The translations under genes and the position numbers were made by a program. From Sphingomonadales bacterium (lineage in GTDB: Bacteria; Pseudomonadota; Alphaproteobacteria; Sphingomonadales; Sphingomonadaceae): DNA of 64,000 bases. Positions 36,468-44,720 of this stretch are shown here, in pieces. The stretch spans positions 62,001-126,000 of the forward strand of contig JACXVD010000006.1 in the NCBI GenBank assembly GCA_014763545.1. Reading direction: 5' to 3'. Every line of letters starts with the position of its first letter. The first letter of the stretch is position 1. The notes beneath the pieces were generated by a model. It was not told where the DNA came from. It did not search any database and saw only the letters and a list, made by a program, of their open reading frames with translations.

Positions 36468-37556
36468 TTATCCCTCATACCCGTAGTAAGACCCGAAGCG
36501 GCGACCGCTCGGGCTGAAATGCGCCGCGTTGAGCAGTAGCTTGATGTCGGGACAGGCGGAGAGCAGCTGGTAGGCGTCCTCCAGCGCGTTCTGTCCGGTG
36601 CGATCGGCGCGCGCGATGAGCAGCGCCTGGCCCACATGCTTGGCCAGCTCTGCCGCCGGCGAAGCGGCGAGCGCGGGTGCGGAATCGAAGATGACCATGC
36701 GATGCGGCGCGCCCATGGTCAGCCGATCGAGCACTTCGCCCGTGCGGGTGCTGGCGAGATATTCGGCATCGGCATTGGTCTGGTTGCCGGCGGGCAGCAC
36801 CCACAGGCCGGGGATGTCGGTCCCCATCACCAGCTCTTCCACCTTGATCGAAGGATCGGCCAACGCATCCATGAAGCCCGGCCCCTTGGGCAGACCGAGT
36901 ACCGAGAGGATCGACGGCTTGGCGAAATCGGCATCGACCAGCAGCACTTCGCCGTCGCGCTCATGCGCCATGGAAATCGCGAGATTGGTCGCGCAGAAGG
37001 TCTTGCCCTCGCCCGGCAGCGGCGAACAGACCAGCACGCGGCGTGAAGCAGCGGTTCCGGCATTGCGGGCAGACGACAAGATCTGCCGCTTTACGATGCG
37101 GAATTCTTCCAGCAGGCCGGTGACGCCCCCTTCGGGTACGATCAGGCCCTGTTCGCGCAGATGCTTGCGATCGACCTTGTGCGTCGCGCCGCTGAAGCTG
37201 ATCGCGTCGAATCCCTTGGACAGCATCATTTCGCCCGGCGGAACCGGGACCGGCATCGTCGCCTCGACCGGCAGGACGGGCTGAACATCGACCGGCGGTG
37301 CCGGCTGCACGTCTTCGCGAGCGACCGGGGCGTCCATCTGCGGCGCGGGTGCGTCGTCGATCCGTTCGGCCTTGCGCACAACCTTCTTCGCACGCTTCAT
37401 CGGCGCTTCGGCAAGTTCCTTGGGCACGGGCGCGGCACGATAGGCATCGAAGCCGAAGGTGCCGCTCGCACGCTCGAACAGCGAACCGGGCTGGCCGTTG
37501 CCGTTGCCCTTTTCCGGGTCTTCGCCGGGGAGCGGGATCTTGGTGTGTTCGGTCAT
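36468..37556 (-). CDS. XrtA-associated tyrosine autokinase (CpsD/Wzc kinase-like)
   Basis: A 362-residue BY-kinase that regulates polysaccharide chain length by phosphorylating its own tyrosines. Walker A is SPLPGEGKTF, Walker A' is LLVDADFAKPS, and Walker B-like VIFDSAPAL follows. The C-terminal tyrosine cluster YYGYEG would be the autophosphorylation site. The first 150 residues are Pro/Val-rich and unstructured. The membrane activator domain is encoded separately by the adjacent chain-length gene, as in CapA/CapB systems. Confidence 0.9.
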   Translation of the reverse strand: MTEHTKIPLPGEDPEKGNGNGQPGSLFERASGTFGFDAYRAAPVPKELAEAPMKRAKKVVRKAERIDDAPAPQMDAPVAREDVQPAPPVDVQPVLPVEATMPVPVPPGEMMLSKGFDAISFSGATHKVDRKHLREQGLIVPEGGVTGLLEEFRIVKRQILSSARNAGTAASRRVLVCSPLPGEGKTFCATNLAISMAHERDGEVLLVDADFAKPSILSVLGLPKGPGFMDALADPSIKVEELVMGTDIPGLWVLPAGNQTNADAEYLASTRTGEVLDRLTMGAPHRMVIFDSAPALAASPAAELAKHVGQALLIARADRTGQNALEDAYQLLSACPDIKLLLNAAHFSPSGRRFGSYYGYEG

Positions 37557-37566
37557 TCCGCTCTCC

Positions 37567-39087
37567 TCAGGCGACCATGCCGCGCTGGATGAATTCCACC
37601 GCCAGCAGCAGCACGAACACGCCGCCCAGCGCCGCGCTCGCCGCCATGAACATCCGCAGCCGCCTTGACCGCACGGCGCGCTCCGCGTCGCTGAAGGTCT
37701 GCGAGATCGACCCGATCACCGGCAGGCCCAGCGCCTTTTCCAGCGCGGAGGTTGTGGCGAAGGTCGAGCGCAGGTGGCCAATGGCAAAGGCAGCCCCCGC
37801 CCCGGCACCAAGCCCGGCAATCAGCACACCCAGCAGCAGCAGCGGCCGGTTGGGCGCGGAGGGCTGGCGCGGTGTGGTCGGCGGGTCGATCACCTCGAAC
37901 TTCACGCTCGAATTGTCGTTCTCCACCTGGCCGCGCAGCCGCATGTCCTCGCGGTTCTGCAAGAGATCTTCGTATTTTTTCTTGAGCACGTCGTAATCGC
38001 GGCTGATCCGGCTCGCCTCGGCCGCAACTGCCGGTTCGCTGGCCTGGTTGGCAGCCATCGACATGATGTCCGACTGCAACGCGGCGCGCCGGGCCTGGAG
38101 CGATTCGACCTTTGCTTCGCGGTCTGCCTTGATCGCCAGCAGCGAACTGTATGCCGGATTGGGCGTGCCGCCCGCCCCGGCGGGTTCACCGGATGCCTGC
38201 TTTTCGAGCAGCGCGATCTGGCGCTTCAGCGCCACGACATCGGGATGTTCGTCGGTCAGCCCGCGCGCCTGCAGCGAAGCGAGCTGCGAACGCGCCTGCA
38301 TCAGCGCGCCGCGCGCGCCACCCGCATCGCCCGGAGTGACCAGCGTCCGGGGCGTGCCGGCCAGCTGGCCGTTGATCGCCGCGAGCGAGCTTTGCGCTGC
38401 AGCAAGGTCTGCTTCGACACCGGTCAGCTCCGACCGGCTGGCGACCAGCCGCGTACCGATGCCATCGGCACCGCCGATCAGTTCGGGATGTTCCGCCTCG
38501 AAGGCGACGCGGCGTGCTTCGGCCGCTTCCAGTTCGGATTTGCGCTGTTCCAGCTGCTGGTCGAGGAAGACCAGCGAATCCTGCACTTCGCCGCGATTGC
38601 CGGCGATGTTTTCTTCGCGGAAGATGTCGATCATCTTCTGCACCACGACCTGCGCCAGCTTGGCGTTGTCGGCATCCGACAGGTTGCCCTTGCCGATCTT
38701 CGCGGTGAGCACGAAGAGGTTATCCTCGGTGCTGGTCACGGTCACCGCCTTGGCCAGTCCGCCGATCGCACCGTCGAGATCGCGCTGGGTGGTCACGCCT
38801 TCGCCCAGCTTGGTCGAACGGATCACCTTTTCCAGATTGACCGAGCTGGTCAGCGTCTGGCGGACGCGCTCGATATCCTGCTTGCTCGTGCCCGGGATGC
38901 CGATCTGCTGGGCGAGCACATCGTCCAGCTGGATGTAGATGCGAGCGCGCGATTCATAGCTGTTGGGGATCATCGCGATCGCCATCCAACCCAGCAGGCA
39001 CACGCCCCACGCCACCGCCAGCGCCAGCCAGCGGCGGTGCCAGATCGAATGGATCGCGGAGCGCAGTTCTTCGAAGATTTCATTCAT
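37567..39087 (-). CDS. XrtA-system polysaccharide chain-length determinant (Wzz-like)
   Basis: A 506-residue inner-membrane protein of the Wzz/PCP family (TIGR03007-like). An N-terminal membrane segment (ALAVAWGVCLLGWMAIAM) is followed by the Wzz domain, long periplasmic coiled-coil helices (about 150-420, rich in Glu, Ala and Gln), a Pro-rich stretch (PTTPRQPSAPNRP) and two C-terminal hydrophobic segments. It sets polymer length and would activate the tyrosine kinase encoded 10 bases downstream. Confidence 0.9.
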   Translation of the reverse strand: MNEIFEELRSAIHSIWHRRWLALAVAWGVCLLGWMAIAMIPNSYESRARIYIQLDDVLAQQIGIPGTSKQDIERVRQTLTSSVNLEKVIRSTKLGEGVTTQRDLDGAIGGLAKAVTVTSTEDNLFVLTAKIGKGNLSDADNAKLAQVVVQKMIDIFREENIAGNRGEVQDSLVFLDQQLEQRKSELEAAEARRVAFEAEHPELIGGADGIGTRLVASRSELTGVEADLAAAQSSLAAINGQLAGTPRTLVTPGDAGGARGALMQARSQLASLQARGLTDEHPDVVALKRQIALLEKQASGEPAGAGGTPNPAYSSLLAIKADREAKVESLQARRAALQSDIMSMAANQASEPAVAAEASRISRDYDVLKKKYEDLLQNREDMRLRGQVENDNSSVKFEVIDPPTTPRQPSAPNRPLLLLGVLIAGLGAGAGAAFAIGHLRSTFATTSALEKALGLPVIGSISQTFSDAERAVRSRRLRMFMAASAALGGVFVLLLAVEFIQRGMVA

Positions 39088-39103
39088 GGCCGGGCGCCGA
39101 TCC

Positions 39104-39745
39104 TCAGAACATACTTTCGGGGATGATGATCACGTCGCCGGGCTGCAGCATCACGTTGGCCTCGCTGTCGCCCTTGCGCAGCAGGTCGCCCAGCCGCAGG
39201 CCATAGGTGCGCTGCTTGCCGCTCTGCTTGTCGAAGCGGATCAGCTTGGCGTGGTTGGCGGCGGCGAATTCCGACAGGCCGCCGACCGCGATCATCGCGT
39301 CGAGCACGGTCATGTTCGCGCGGAAGGGGATGCTGGCAGGCTTCTCGGTCGCACCAACGATGCGCACCTGCTGGCTGAACGTGCCGGCAAACTTGGTCAC
39401 GATCACGCTGACCAGCGGATCTTCGATATACTGGCTGAGCTGCAGGCGGATGTCCTCCGCCAGCATCGCCGGGGTCTTGCCGACCGCGGGCATATCGGTG
39501 ACCAGCGGTGTGGTGATGCGCCCGTCGGGGCGGACCTGGATCTTTTCCGCGCCCAGTTCGGGGTTGCGCCAGACATGGATGGTCAGTTCATCGAGCGGGC
39601 CGATGATATATTCCTGGCTCGGCCCTTCCTGCATCGAAACGAAGGCAGCGGGCGGCAATTCCGGCTCGGTCGTGGCGCAGCCCGACAGGGCGAGAGCCAT
39701 GGTCGCGGCCGAGGCCATGAGAGCGGGAAAATGTGACTTCGGCAT
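39104..39745 (-). CDS. XrtA-system exopolysaccharide export lipoprotein (Wza-like)
   Basis: A 213-residue lipoprotein of the polysaccharide export family (TIGR03027-like). The signal ends in ALSGC. The Poly_export domain starts at YIIGPLDELTIHVWRNPEL, and a SLBB-like domain follows (VRIVGATEKPASIPF, QPGDVIIIPESMF). It should form the export pore through the outer membrane. First gene of the ten-gene XrtA operon, 181 bases downstream of the decarboxylase stop. Confidence 0.92.
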   Translation of the reverse strand: MPKSHFPALMASAATMALALSGCATTEPELPPAAFVSMQEGPSQEYIIGPLDELTIHVWRNPELGAEKIQVRPDGRITTPLVTDMPAVGKTPAMLAEDIRLQLSQYIEDPLVSVIVTKFAGTFSQQVRIVGATEKPASIPFRANMTVLDAMIAVGGLSEFAAANHAKLIRFDKQSGKQRTYGLRLGDLLRKGDSEANVMLQPGDVIIIPESMF

Positions 39746-39854
39746 CGATGCGCATCCTTGCCTTGCTGCGGGCAGGTTATGCGCAAGGGAGGAGCTACCT
39801 GCCCTTCCGCACCCGCGGTTCAGGCCTGCTTCCTCGCCAAAAAGGGTGAATATA

Positions 39855-39909
39855 CCGTTAGCCTTGGCGCCCTAACCGCCGGTTTCCAGTGCATGATCCC
39901 GAAACGGGA
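39855..39909. promoter_or_regulatory. Two dyads upstream of the XrtA operon
   Basis: In the gap before the export gene, GTTAG (39857-39861) faces CTAAC (39872-39876), and TCCCGAAACGGGA (39897-39909) is a perfect palindrome with a three-base centre. They lie 110-165 bases upstream of the first gene of the XrtA operon. They could be operators or parts of a hairpin. I saw no convincing sigma-54 or sigma-70 box with them. Confidence 0.4.
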
Positions 39910-39926
39910 CAGTCGGCGCGGAAAGG

Positions 39927-41186
39927 TTAAACCAGCAATTCCGCGGCCGGACCCTGGCCGAGGAAGGCCGCCGGCGAGGCACTGGCGCCATAAGCTCCGG
40001 CGCAGAAAACCGCGACCAGATCGCCCACATTGGCGTGCGGCAGCAGCGCCTTGTCGGCCAGCCGATCGAGCGGGGTGCACAGGCAGCCCACGACATTGAC
40101 CTCTTCGGTCGGCTCCGCGCCGAAATGACTGGCGATGGCGACGGGGTAATTTCGCCGCACAACCGTGCCGAAATTACCCGAGGCGGCAAGCTGATGGTGC
40201 AGCCCGCCATCGGTCACGAGATAAGTCTCGCCGTGGCTGGTCTTGCGGTCGACGATGCGCGTCAGATAGACCCCGGCCTCACCCACCAGGTAGCGCCCCA
40301 GTTCGATGCAAAGCGCTGTATCGGCCAGGTTTTCGGGCAGGTTTTCGAACCGCGCAGCCAGCGCCGCGCCGACTTTCACGAGGTCGAGTGGCTCGTCACC
40401 CGCGAAATAGGGAATGCCCAAACCGCCACCCATGTTCAGCTTGGGCAACGGAGTGCCGATTTCCTCCGCCAGTTGATCGGCGAGGTTGAGCACATTGCCC
40501 TGCGTTTCGATGATCGCATCCGCGTCGAGCGCCTGGCTGCCGGTGAAAATATGCAATCCGCGCCAGTCGGCACCGGCGGCGATCAAATGTTTCGCCAGCG
40601 CGGGCACGCGATCCTGGTCGATGCCGAAAGGCTTGGCCCCGCCGCCCATCTTCATCCCCGAGCCGCGCAGTTCGAAGCTGGGATTGACGCGGATCGCCAT
40701 ACGCGGCGCCGTGCCCAAACGCTCGGCAATGGCCAGCGCGCGTGCCGCCTCGCCTTCGCTCTCGCAATTGAGTGTGACCCCGGCAGCGATGGCCGCTTCG
40801 AGTTCCTCGTCGCGCTTGCCCGGCCCGGCGAAACTGACCAGCGCGGGGTCGATCCCTGCTGTCCGCACCATCGCCAGTTCGCCGCCCGATGCGATGTCGA
40901 ACCCATCGACCAGCCCGGCCATGTGTTCGATCACCGGCCGCCAGGGATTGGCTTTCACCGCGTAATGGATCGCCAGCCGTTCGGGCAGCGCCGCGCGCAG
41001 TTGCGCCACCCGTGCATCCAGAAGGTCGCGCGAATAGACAAACAGCGGCGTGCGCCCGGCCTCTTCCACCAGTTCGCTCGCCTTGCGCCCGCCGATCGCG
41101 AGTTCGCCGTCGATGCCTGAGAACCCTGCGGGGATCGGGCCGAGTGGCTTGTTGGTCGGACGGTCGGAACGCTTTTCGCGGGTCAT
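39927..41186 (-). CDS. PLP-dependent decarboxylase, exosortase-A-associated
   Basis: A 419-residue fold-III PLP enzyme of the ornithine/diaminopimelate decarboxylase superfamily (TIGR03099-like). The PLP lysine is in IHYAVKANPW; the phosphate-binding region is NMGGGLGIPYF and the C-terminal catalytic Cys is in VVGCLCTPLD. It decarboxylates an amino acid, possibly one attached to a carrier. The start overlaps the acyl-ligase stop by four bases (ATGA), so the two work together. Confidence 0.88.
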   Translation of the reverse strand: MTREKRSDRPTNKPLGPIPAGFSGIDGELAIGGRKASELVEEAGRTPLFVYSRDLLDARVAQLRAALPERLAIHYAVKANPWRPVIEHMAGLVDGFDIASGGELAMVRTAGIDPALVSFAGPGKRDEELEAAIAAGVTLNCESEGEAARALAIAERLGTAPRMAIRVNPSFELRGSGMKMGGGAKPFGIDQDRVPALAKHLIAAGADWRGLHIFTGSQALDADAIIETQGNVLNLADQLAEEIGTPLPKLNMGGGLGIPYFAGDEPLDLVKVGAALAARFENLPENLADTALCIELGRYLVGEAGVYLTRIVDRKTSHGETYLVTDGGLHHQLAASGNFGTVVRRNYPVAIASHFGAEPTEEVNVVGCLCTPLDRLADKALLPHANVGDLVAVFCAGAYGASASPAAFLGQGPAAELLV

Positions 41187-42709
41187 GCGCCGATCTCCCG
41201 CGCGATGGCCGTGCGGTCAAGCTTGCCATTGGGATTGAGCGGCAGGCTGTCGCGCCAATGGATCACCTTGGGCTGCATGAAATTGGGCAATTCTTTCGCC
41301 AGCGCCTTGGGCAGGCTGACCTGCGGATTGTCCGCGCCCGCCAACGCGCGCACGACGAGGTGGACCGCATGGCCGAGCCGCGCATCGGGCACGCCCAGCG
41401 CAACGGCTTCGGCCACCAGCCCGGTCGCCCGTGCGGCATCTTCCAGTTCCTGCGGGCTGATGCGGTTGCCCGCGCTCTTGATCATCGCATCGCGCCGCCC
41501 GACGAAATAGAGCAGCCCGTCAGCGTCGCGTTTCACCCGGTCGCCCGACCAGACGGCCATGCCGCCATATTCGGACGCGGCAGGGGCCGGTTTGTACCGT
41601 TCTGCGGTACGTCCTGCGTCCTGCCAGTAGCCTTGTGCCACCAGCGGCCCGCAATGAACCAGTTCGCCCTCCTCGCCCGGATCGGTGACCTCGCCATCGT
41701 CACCGATGACGAGGATTTCGGCGAAGGGGATCGCCTTGCCCATGCTGGTGGGATGCGTATCGACCAGCGAGGGATCGAGATAGGTCGAGCGGAAGGCTTC
41801 GGTCAGCCCATACATCGGGAATAGCCGCGCCTGCCGGAAGATGCGGCGCAGATCGTGCACCAGTTCCTCGGTGAGCGCGCCGCCACTGTTGGTCAGGCGG
41901 CGCAGCGGCTTGCTTGCCTCGTCAGGCCAGTCGAGTTCGGTCAGTTGGACCCACAAGGGCGGCACTGCGGCCAGCGTCGTGACGCCATGTTTGGCGCAGG
42001 CCTTCACGACGTCACGCGGGAGGAGGTAATCGAGCGGAACGACGCTACCGCCGGCATACCAGGTGCTGAGCAGCTGGTTCTGCCCATAGTCGAAGGATAG
42101 CGGCAACACCGCCAGCGTGACGTCATCCGCGGCCATGCCAAGGTAATGCGCGACGCTGACTGCACCGAGCCACATATTGGCATGGCTCAGCATCACGCCC
42201 TTGGGCTTGCCGGTCGAACCGCTGGTGTAAAGAATGGCTGCCAGATCCGCTGGATCATGTGATGACGGCTGCGATCCGCCGTCGCACGCGTCGATCGCGG
42301 CGAGCGCTTCACCTTCCTCCAGCAGCGCGCAATCCGCTGGCACATCCGCTCCTTCCAGCGTTGCCAGCCGTGCCTTGGTCGCAACCAGCAGCTGCGTGCC
42401 GGAATCGGCGAGGATATGGTTTACCTGCGCATGTTTGAGCAGCGGGTTGATCGGCACATGCACCAGCCCCGCGCGCGCGGCGGCGAGCGGCATCAGGCAG
42501 GTCAACTCACCCTTGGCCGCCCATGTCGCAACGCGTGCGCCCGGCTCCGGTACCTGGTCGCTCAACCACGCCGCCATGCGGGCGACACGGGTTCTTAAGT
42601 CCTTGTAGCTAAGCGTGCCACTGCGCAGCACCAGCGCAGGCGCAGCGTCCGCCCCGCATTCGGCGAGGTGGTCGAGCGGCTTGGGCTGGGGATCGAGCGC
42701 GAGAGACAT
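41183..42709 (-). CDS. Acyl-CoA/ACP ligase (AMP-forming), exosortase-A-associated
   Basis: A 508-residue adenylating enzyme (TIGR03098-like). The ATP loop is LYTSGSTGKPKGV, further core motifs are PMYGLTEAFRST and VGRRDAMIKSAGNRISP, and the catalytic Lys is in NPNGKLDR. It would activate a carboxylic or amino acid and load it on CoA or the nearby carrier protein. ATG 42709 is chosen; the frame is open much further but the extra part runs antisense to the FemAB-like gene and has no domain. Start lies only 24 bases from the divergent gene. Confidence 0.88.
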   Translation of the reverse strand: MSLALDPQPKPLDHLAECGADAAPALVLRSGTLSYKDLRTRVARMAAWLSDQVPEPGARVATWAAKGELTCLMPLAAARAGLVHVPINPLLKHAQVNHILADSGTQLLVATKARLATLEGADVPADCALLEEGEALAAIDACDGGSQPSSHDPADLAAILYTSGSTGKPKGVMLSHANMWLGAVSVAHYLGMAADDVTLAVLPLSFDYGQNQLLSTWYAGGSVVPLDYLLPRDVVKACAKHGVTTLAAVPPLWVQLTELDWPDEASKPLRRLTNSGGALTEELVHDLRRIFRQARLFPMYGLTEAFRSTYLDPSLVDTHPTSMGKAIPFAEILVIGDDGEVTDPGEEGELVHCGPLVAQGYWQDAGRTAERYKPAPAASEYGGMAVWSGDRVKRDADGLLYFVGRRDAMIKSAGNRISPQELEDAARATGLVAEAVALGVPDARLGHAVHLVVRALAGADNPQVSLPKALAKELPNFMQPKVIHWRDSLPLNPNGKLDRTAIAREIGA

Positions 42710-42733
42710 TGGACTCCAAGGGGACAGATTGCT

Positions 42734-43708
42734 GTGATTGCCGCCAGCTATCACGACAGGGTTAACGTCTTGCAAGGGACGAGCGCGCGAATTTCCTCGC
42801 CCTTCGACCGGGCGGAGTGGTTCGCCTTGCTCGCCGACAGCGGCATCGCCCCGATGGTGGCGCTGGCGACGAGCGAGGATGCCGTCGCCGCCATGGCGCT
42901 GACTCGCGCCAATGGACGGCTTGAGCCGCTGCGTAACTGGTACAGCTTCACCTGGCGTCAAGTTGCGCCCGAGGGGCCGCGCGGCGACGCGCTGCTTGCG
43001 GCCCTCGCGCGCGACCTCAAGGCTCAGGCACACCGCGTCACGCTGTGGCCGGTGCCGGATGAAGACGGGTCTGCCACCCGCCTCGAAACAGCCTTTCGAG
43101 GCGCAGGCTGGAACGTAACCCGTACACAAAGCGACCATAACCACGTCTTGCCGGTGCGTGGGCGCAGCTTCGCCGAATATTGGGAAAGCCGCCCCGGCCA
43201 GCTGCGCACGACACTCAAACGCAAGGCGAAGAAGGTCGAAGTCGAACTGCTGACCCGCTTCGACGCGTCGGCCTGGGGCGAGTATGAGGAAATTTACGCG
43301 CAGAGCTGGAAGGAGGCCGAGGGCGACCCAGCCCTGCTGCGCCGCTTCGCCGAAGAGGAAGGTGCGGCAGGCCGCATCAGGCTGGCCATCGCGCGGCACG
43401 AAGGGCGCGCAGTAGCGGCGCAGTTCTGGACGGTGGAGGCAGGCTGCGCCTTCATCCACAAGCTCGCCCACCTCGAAGAGATGAAGCCGCTGTCCGCCGG
43501 AACGACGCTGAGCGCGGCGCTGTTCGAACATGTGATCGACGTCGACAAGGTCGATCTGGTCGATTTCGGCACGGGCAACGACCGCTACAAGGCGGACTGG
43601 ATGGAGCAGGTGCGCCCGCGCTTCCGGCTCGATTGCCTCGACCCGCGCCAGCCCGCTGCCTGGCCGCCGCTGGCCAAGCGCCTTGCGAACAACCTGTTGC
43701 GCCGCTAA
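42734..43708 (+). CDS. FemAB/GNAT-like acyltransferase of the exosortase locus
   Basis: A 324-residue GNAT-fold protein related to FemAB. Recognised blocks are FDRAEWFALLADSG, SRPGQLRTTLKRKAKK, GRAVAAQFW, AFIHKLAHLEEMKPLSAGT and VDFGTGNDRYKADWM. It probably transfers an acyl or aminoacyl group, with the carrier protein 35 bases downstream as likely donor (inference). GTG 42734 with AAGGGGA upstream is the start. It heads a plus-strand operon with the carrier protein and two hydrolases. Confidence 0.8.
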   Translation: MIAASYHDRVNVLQGTSARISSPFDRAEWFALLADSGIAPMVALATSEDAVAAMALTRANGRLEPLRNWYSFTWRQVAPEGPRGDALLAALARDLKAQAHRVTLWPVPDEDGSATRLETAFRGAGWNVTRTQSDHNHVLPVRGRSFAEYWESRPGQLRTTLKRKAKKVEVELLTRFDASAWGEYEEIYAQSWKEAEGDPALLRRFAEEEGAAGRIRLAIARHEGRAVAAQFWTVEAGCAFIHKLAHLEEMKPLSAGTTLSAALFEHVIDVDKVDLVDFGTGNDRYKADWMEQVRPRFRLDCLDPRQPAAWPPLAKRLANNLLRR

Positions 43709-43743
43709 GGGCTGCGCCCTGAATTGAGGGGGGACAGACCCGC

Positions 43744-44025
43744 ATGACCGGTCTTGCACCAAGCCGCAACGAAGTAGACGCCAAGCTGCGCCAGATCCTG
43801 TGCGACGTGCTCGGGCTCGACCCGTCCGATGTCGCCGATTTCGACGGCGATACCGGCCTGTTCGGCCATCTGCCCGAACTCGATTCCATGGCCGTCGCCG
43901 GGCTGCTGACCGAAATGGAAGACCGGCTGGATATCATCATCGAAGACGATGACGTCGATGGCGAGATGCTGGAAACCTTTGGCGGCCTGCTTGCCTTTGC
44001 CGAAGCGAAAGTGATCGAAGGCTAA
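43744..44025 (+). CDS. Acyl carrier protein, exosortase-A-associated
   Basis: A 93-residue phosphopantetheine-binding carrier protein. Ser48 in LPELDSMAVAG is the attachment site; the acidic helix around EMEDRLDIIIEDDD is typical. It differs from the fatty-acid AcpP in having LDSM and a longer N-terminus. Its setting among an acyl ligase, a decarboxylase, an acyltransferase and hydrolases points to a dedicated carrier for decorating the exopolysaccharide. Confidence 0.9.
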   Translation: MTGLAPSRNEVDAKLRQILCDVLGLDPSDVADFDGDTGLFGHLPELDSMAVAGLLTEMEDRLDIIIEDDDVDGEMLETFGGLLAFAEAKVIEG

Positions 44026-44033
44026 GCTGGCGG

Positions 44034-44720
44034 ATGTACGTCGACTGGCCCTGCCCCAGCCGCGCCGGTAATATCGGCGAGGAAATGGCGCTCGCCTTCG
44101 ATCGCAAGCGCGACAAGCGGCTGCTGGTGCTGCCCGCGCTGTTCGACGAGGCGAACAAGATGCGGCGCCTCACGGTCGAAGTGATGCGGCGGCTCAACAT
44201 GTCGGGGATCGACTGTTTCCTGCCCGACCTGCCGGGCTGCAACGAAAGCCTGGCCGCGCTGGAGAGCCAGACGCTGGAAGGCTGGCGCGCGGCGGCGACT
44301 GCGGCCGCCGATCATTTTGCTGCCACCCACTTGCTGACAATCCGTGCCGGCGCGCTGCTGGCGCCCGATGGCCTGCCCGGCTGGCGGTTGGCGCCGACCT
44401 CGGGCCGCCAGGTCCTGCGCGCCATGCTGCGTTCGCGCACCATCGCCGCGAAGGAAGCCGGGCGCGATGAAACGATGGAGCAACTCTCCGAAGCAGGCCG
44501 CACAATGGGTGTGGAGCTGGCAGGCTGGCCGCTCGGCGCGGCTCTGTTTGCCGGGCTGGAACAGGCCGCGGTGCCAGAATCGCCCATGCTGACGACGGTC
44601 GAGCAGTCCGATCTGGGTGGCGGCGTCCTGTGGCTGCGCGCCGAGCCGGACGAAGATCCGGACCAGGCCGATGCGCTCGCCGCGATTATCGCGGTCGCCC
44701 TGCTGGGAGACGGGCATTGA
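44034..44720 (+). CDS. Hydrolase 2, exosortase-A-associated
   Basis: A 228-residue alpha/beta-hydrolase-like protein (TIGR03101-like). The early strand RLLVLPALFDEANKMRR and the region DCFLPDLPGCNES fit the fold. At the usual GxSxG nucleophile elbow it reads TIRAGALLA, with no Ser or Cys, so it may not be a classical hydrolase. It follows the carrier protein by eight bases and overlaps the start of hydrolase 1 (TTGA). Confidence 0.78.
   Translation: MYVDWPCPSRAGNIGEEMALAFDRKRDKRLLVLPALFDEANKMRRLTVEVMRRLNMSGIDCFLPDLPGCNESLAALESQTLEGWRAAATAAADHFAATHLLTIRAGALLAPDGLPGWRLAPTSGRQVLRAMLRSRTIAAKEAGRDETMEQLSEAGRTMGVELAGWPLGAALFAGLEQAAVPESPMLTTVEQSDLGGGVLWLRAEPDEDPDQADALAAIIAVALLGDGH

Noticed and set aside
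39746-39926. Sigma-54-type promoter before the XrtA operon
   Set aside because: The best candidate (TTGGCGAGGAAGCAGG on the minus strand) does not have GG-N10-GC spacing.
42710-43762. N-terminal extension of the acyl ligase frame by 351 codons
   Set aside because: It runs antisense through the FemAB-like gene and has no domain; ATG 42709 begins the conserved ligase sequence.
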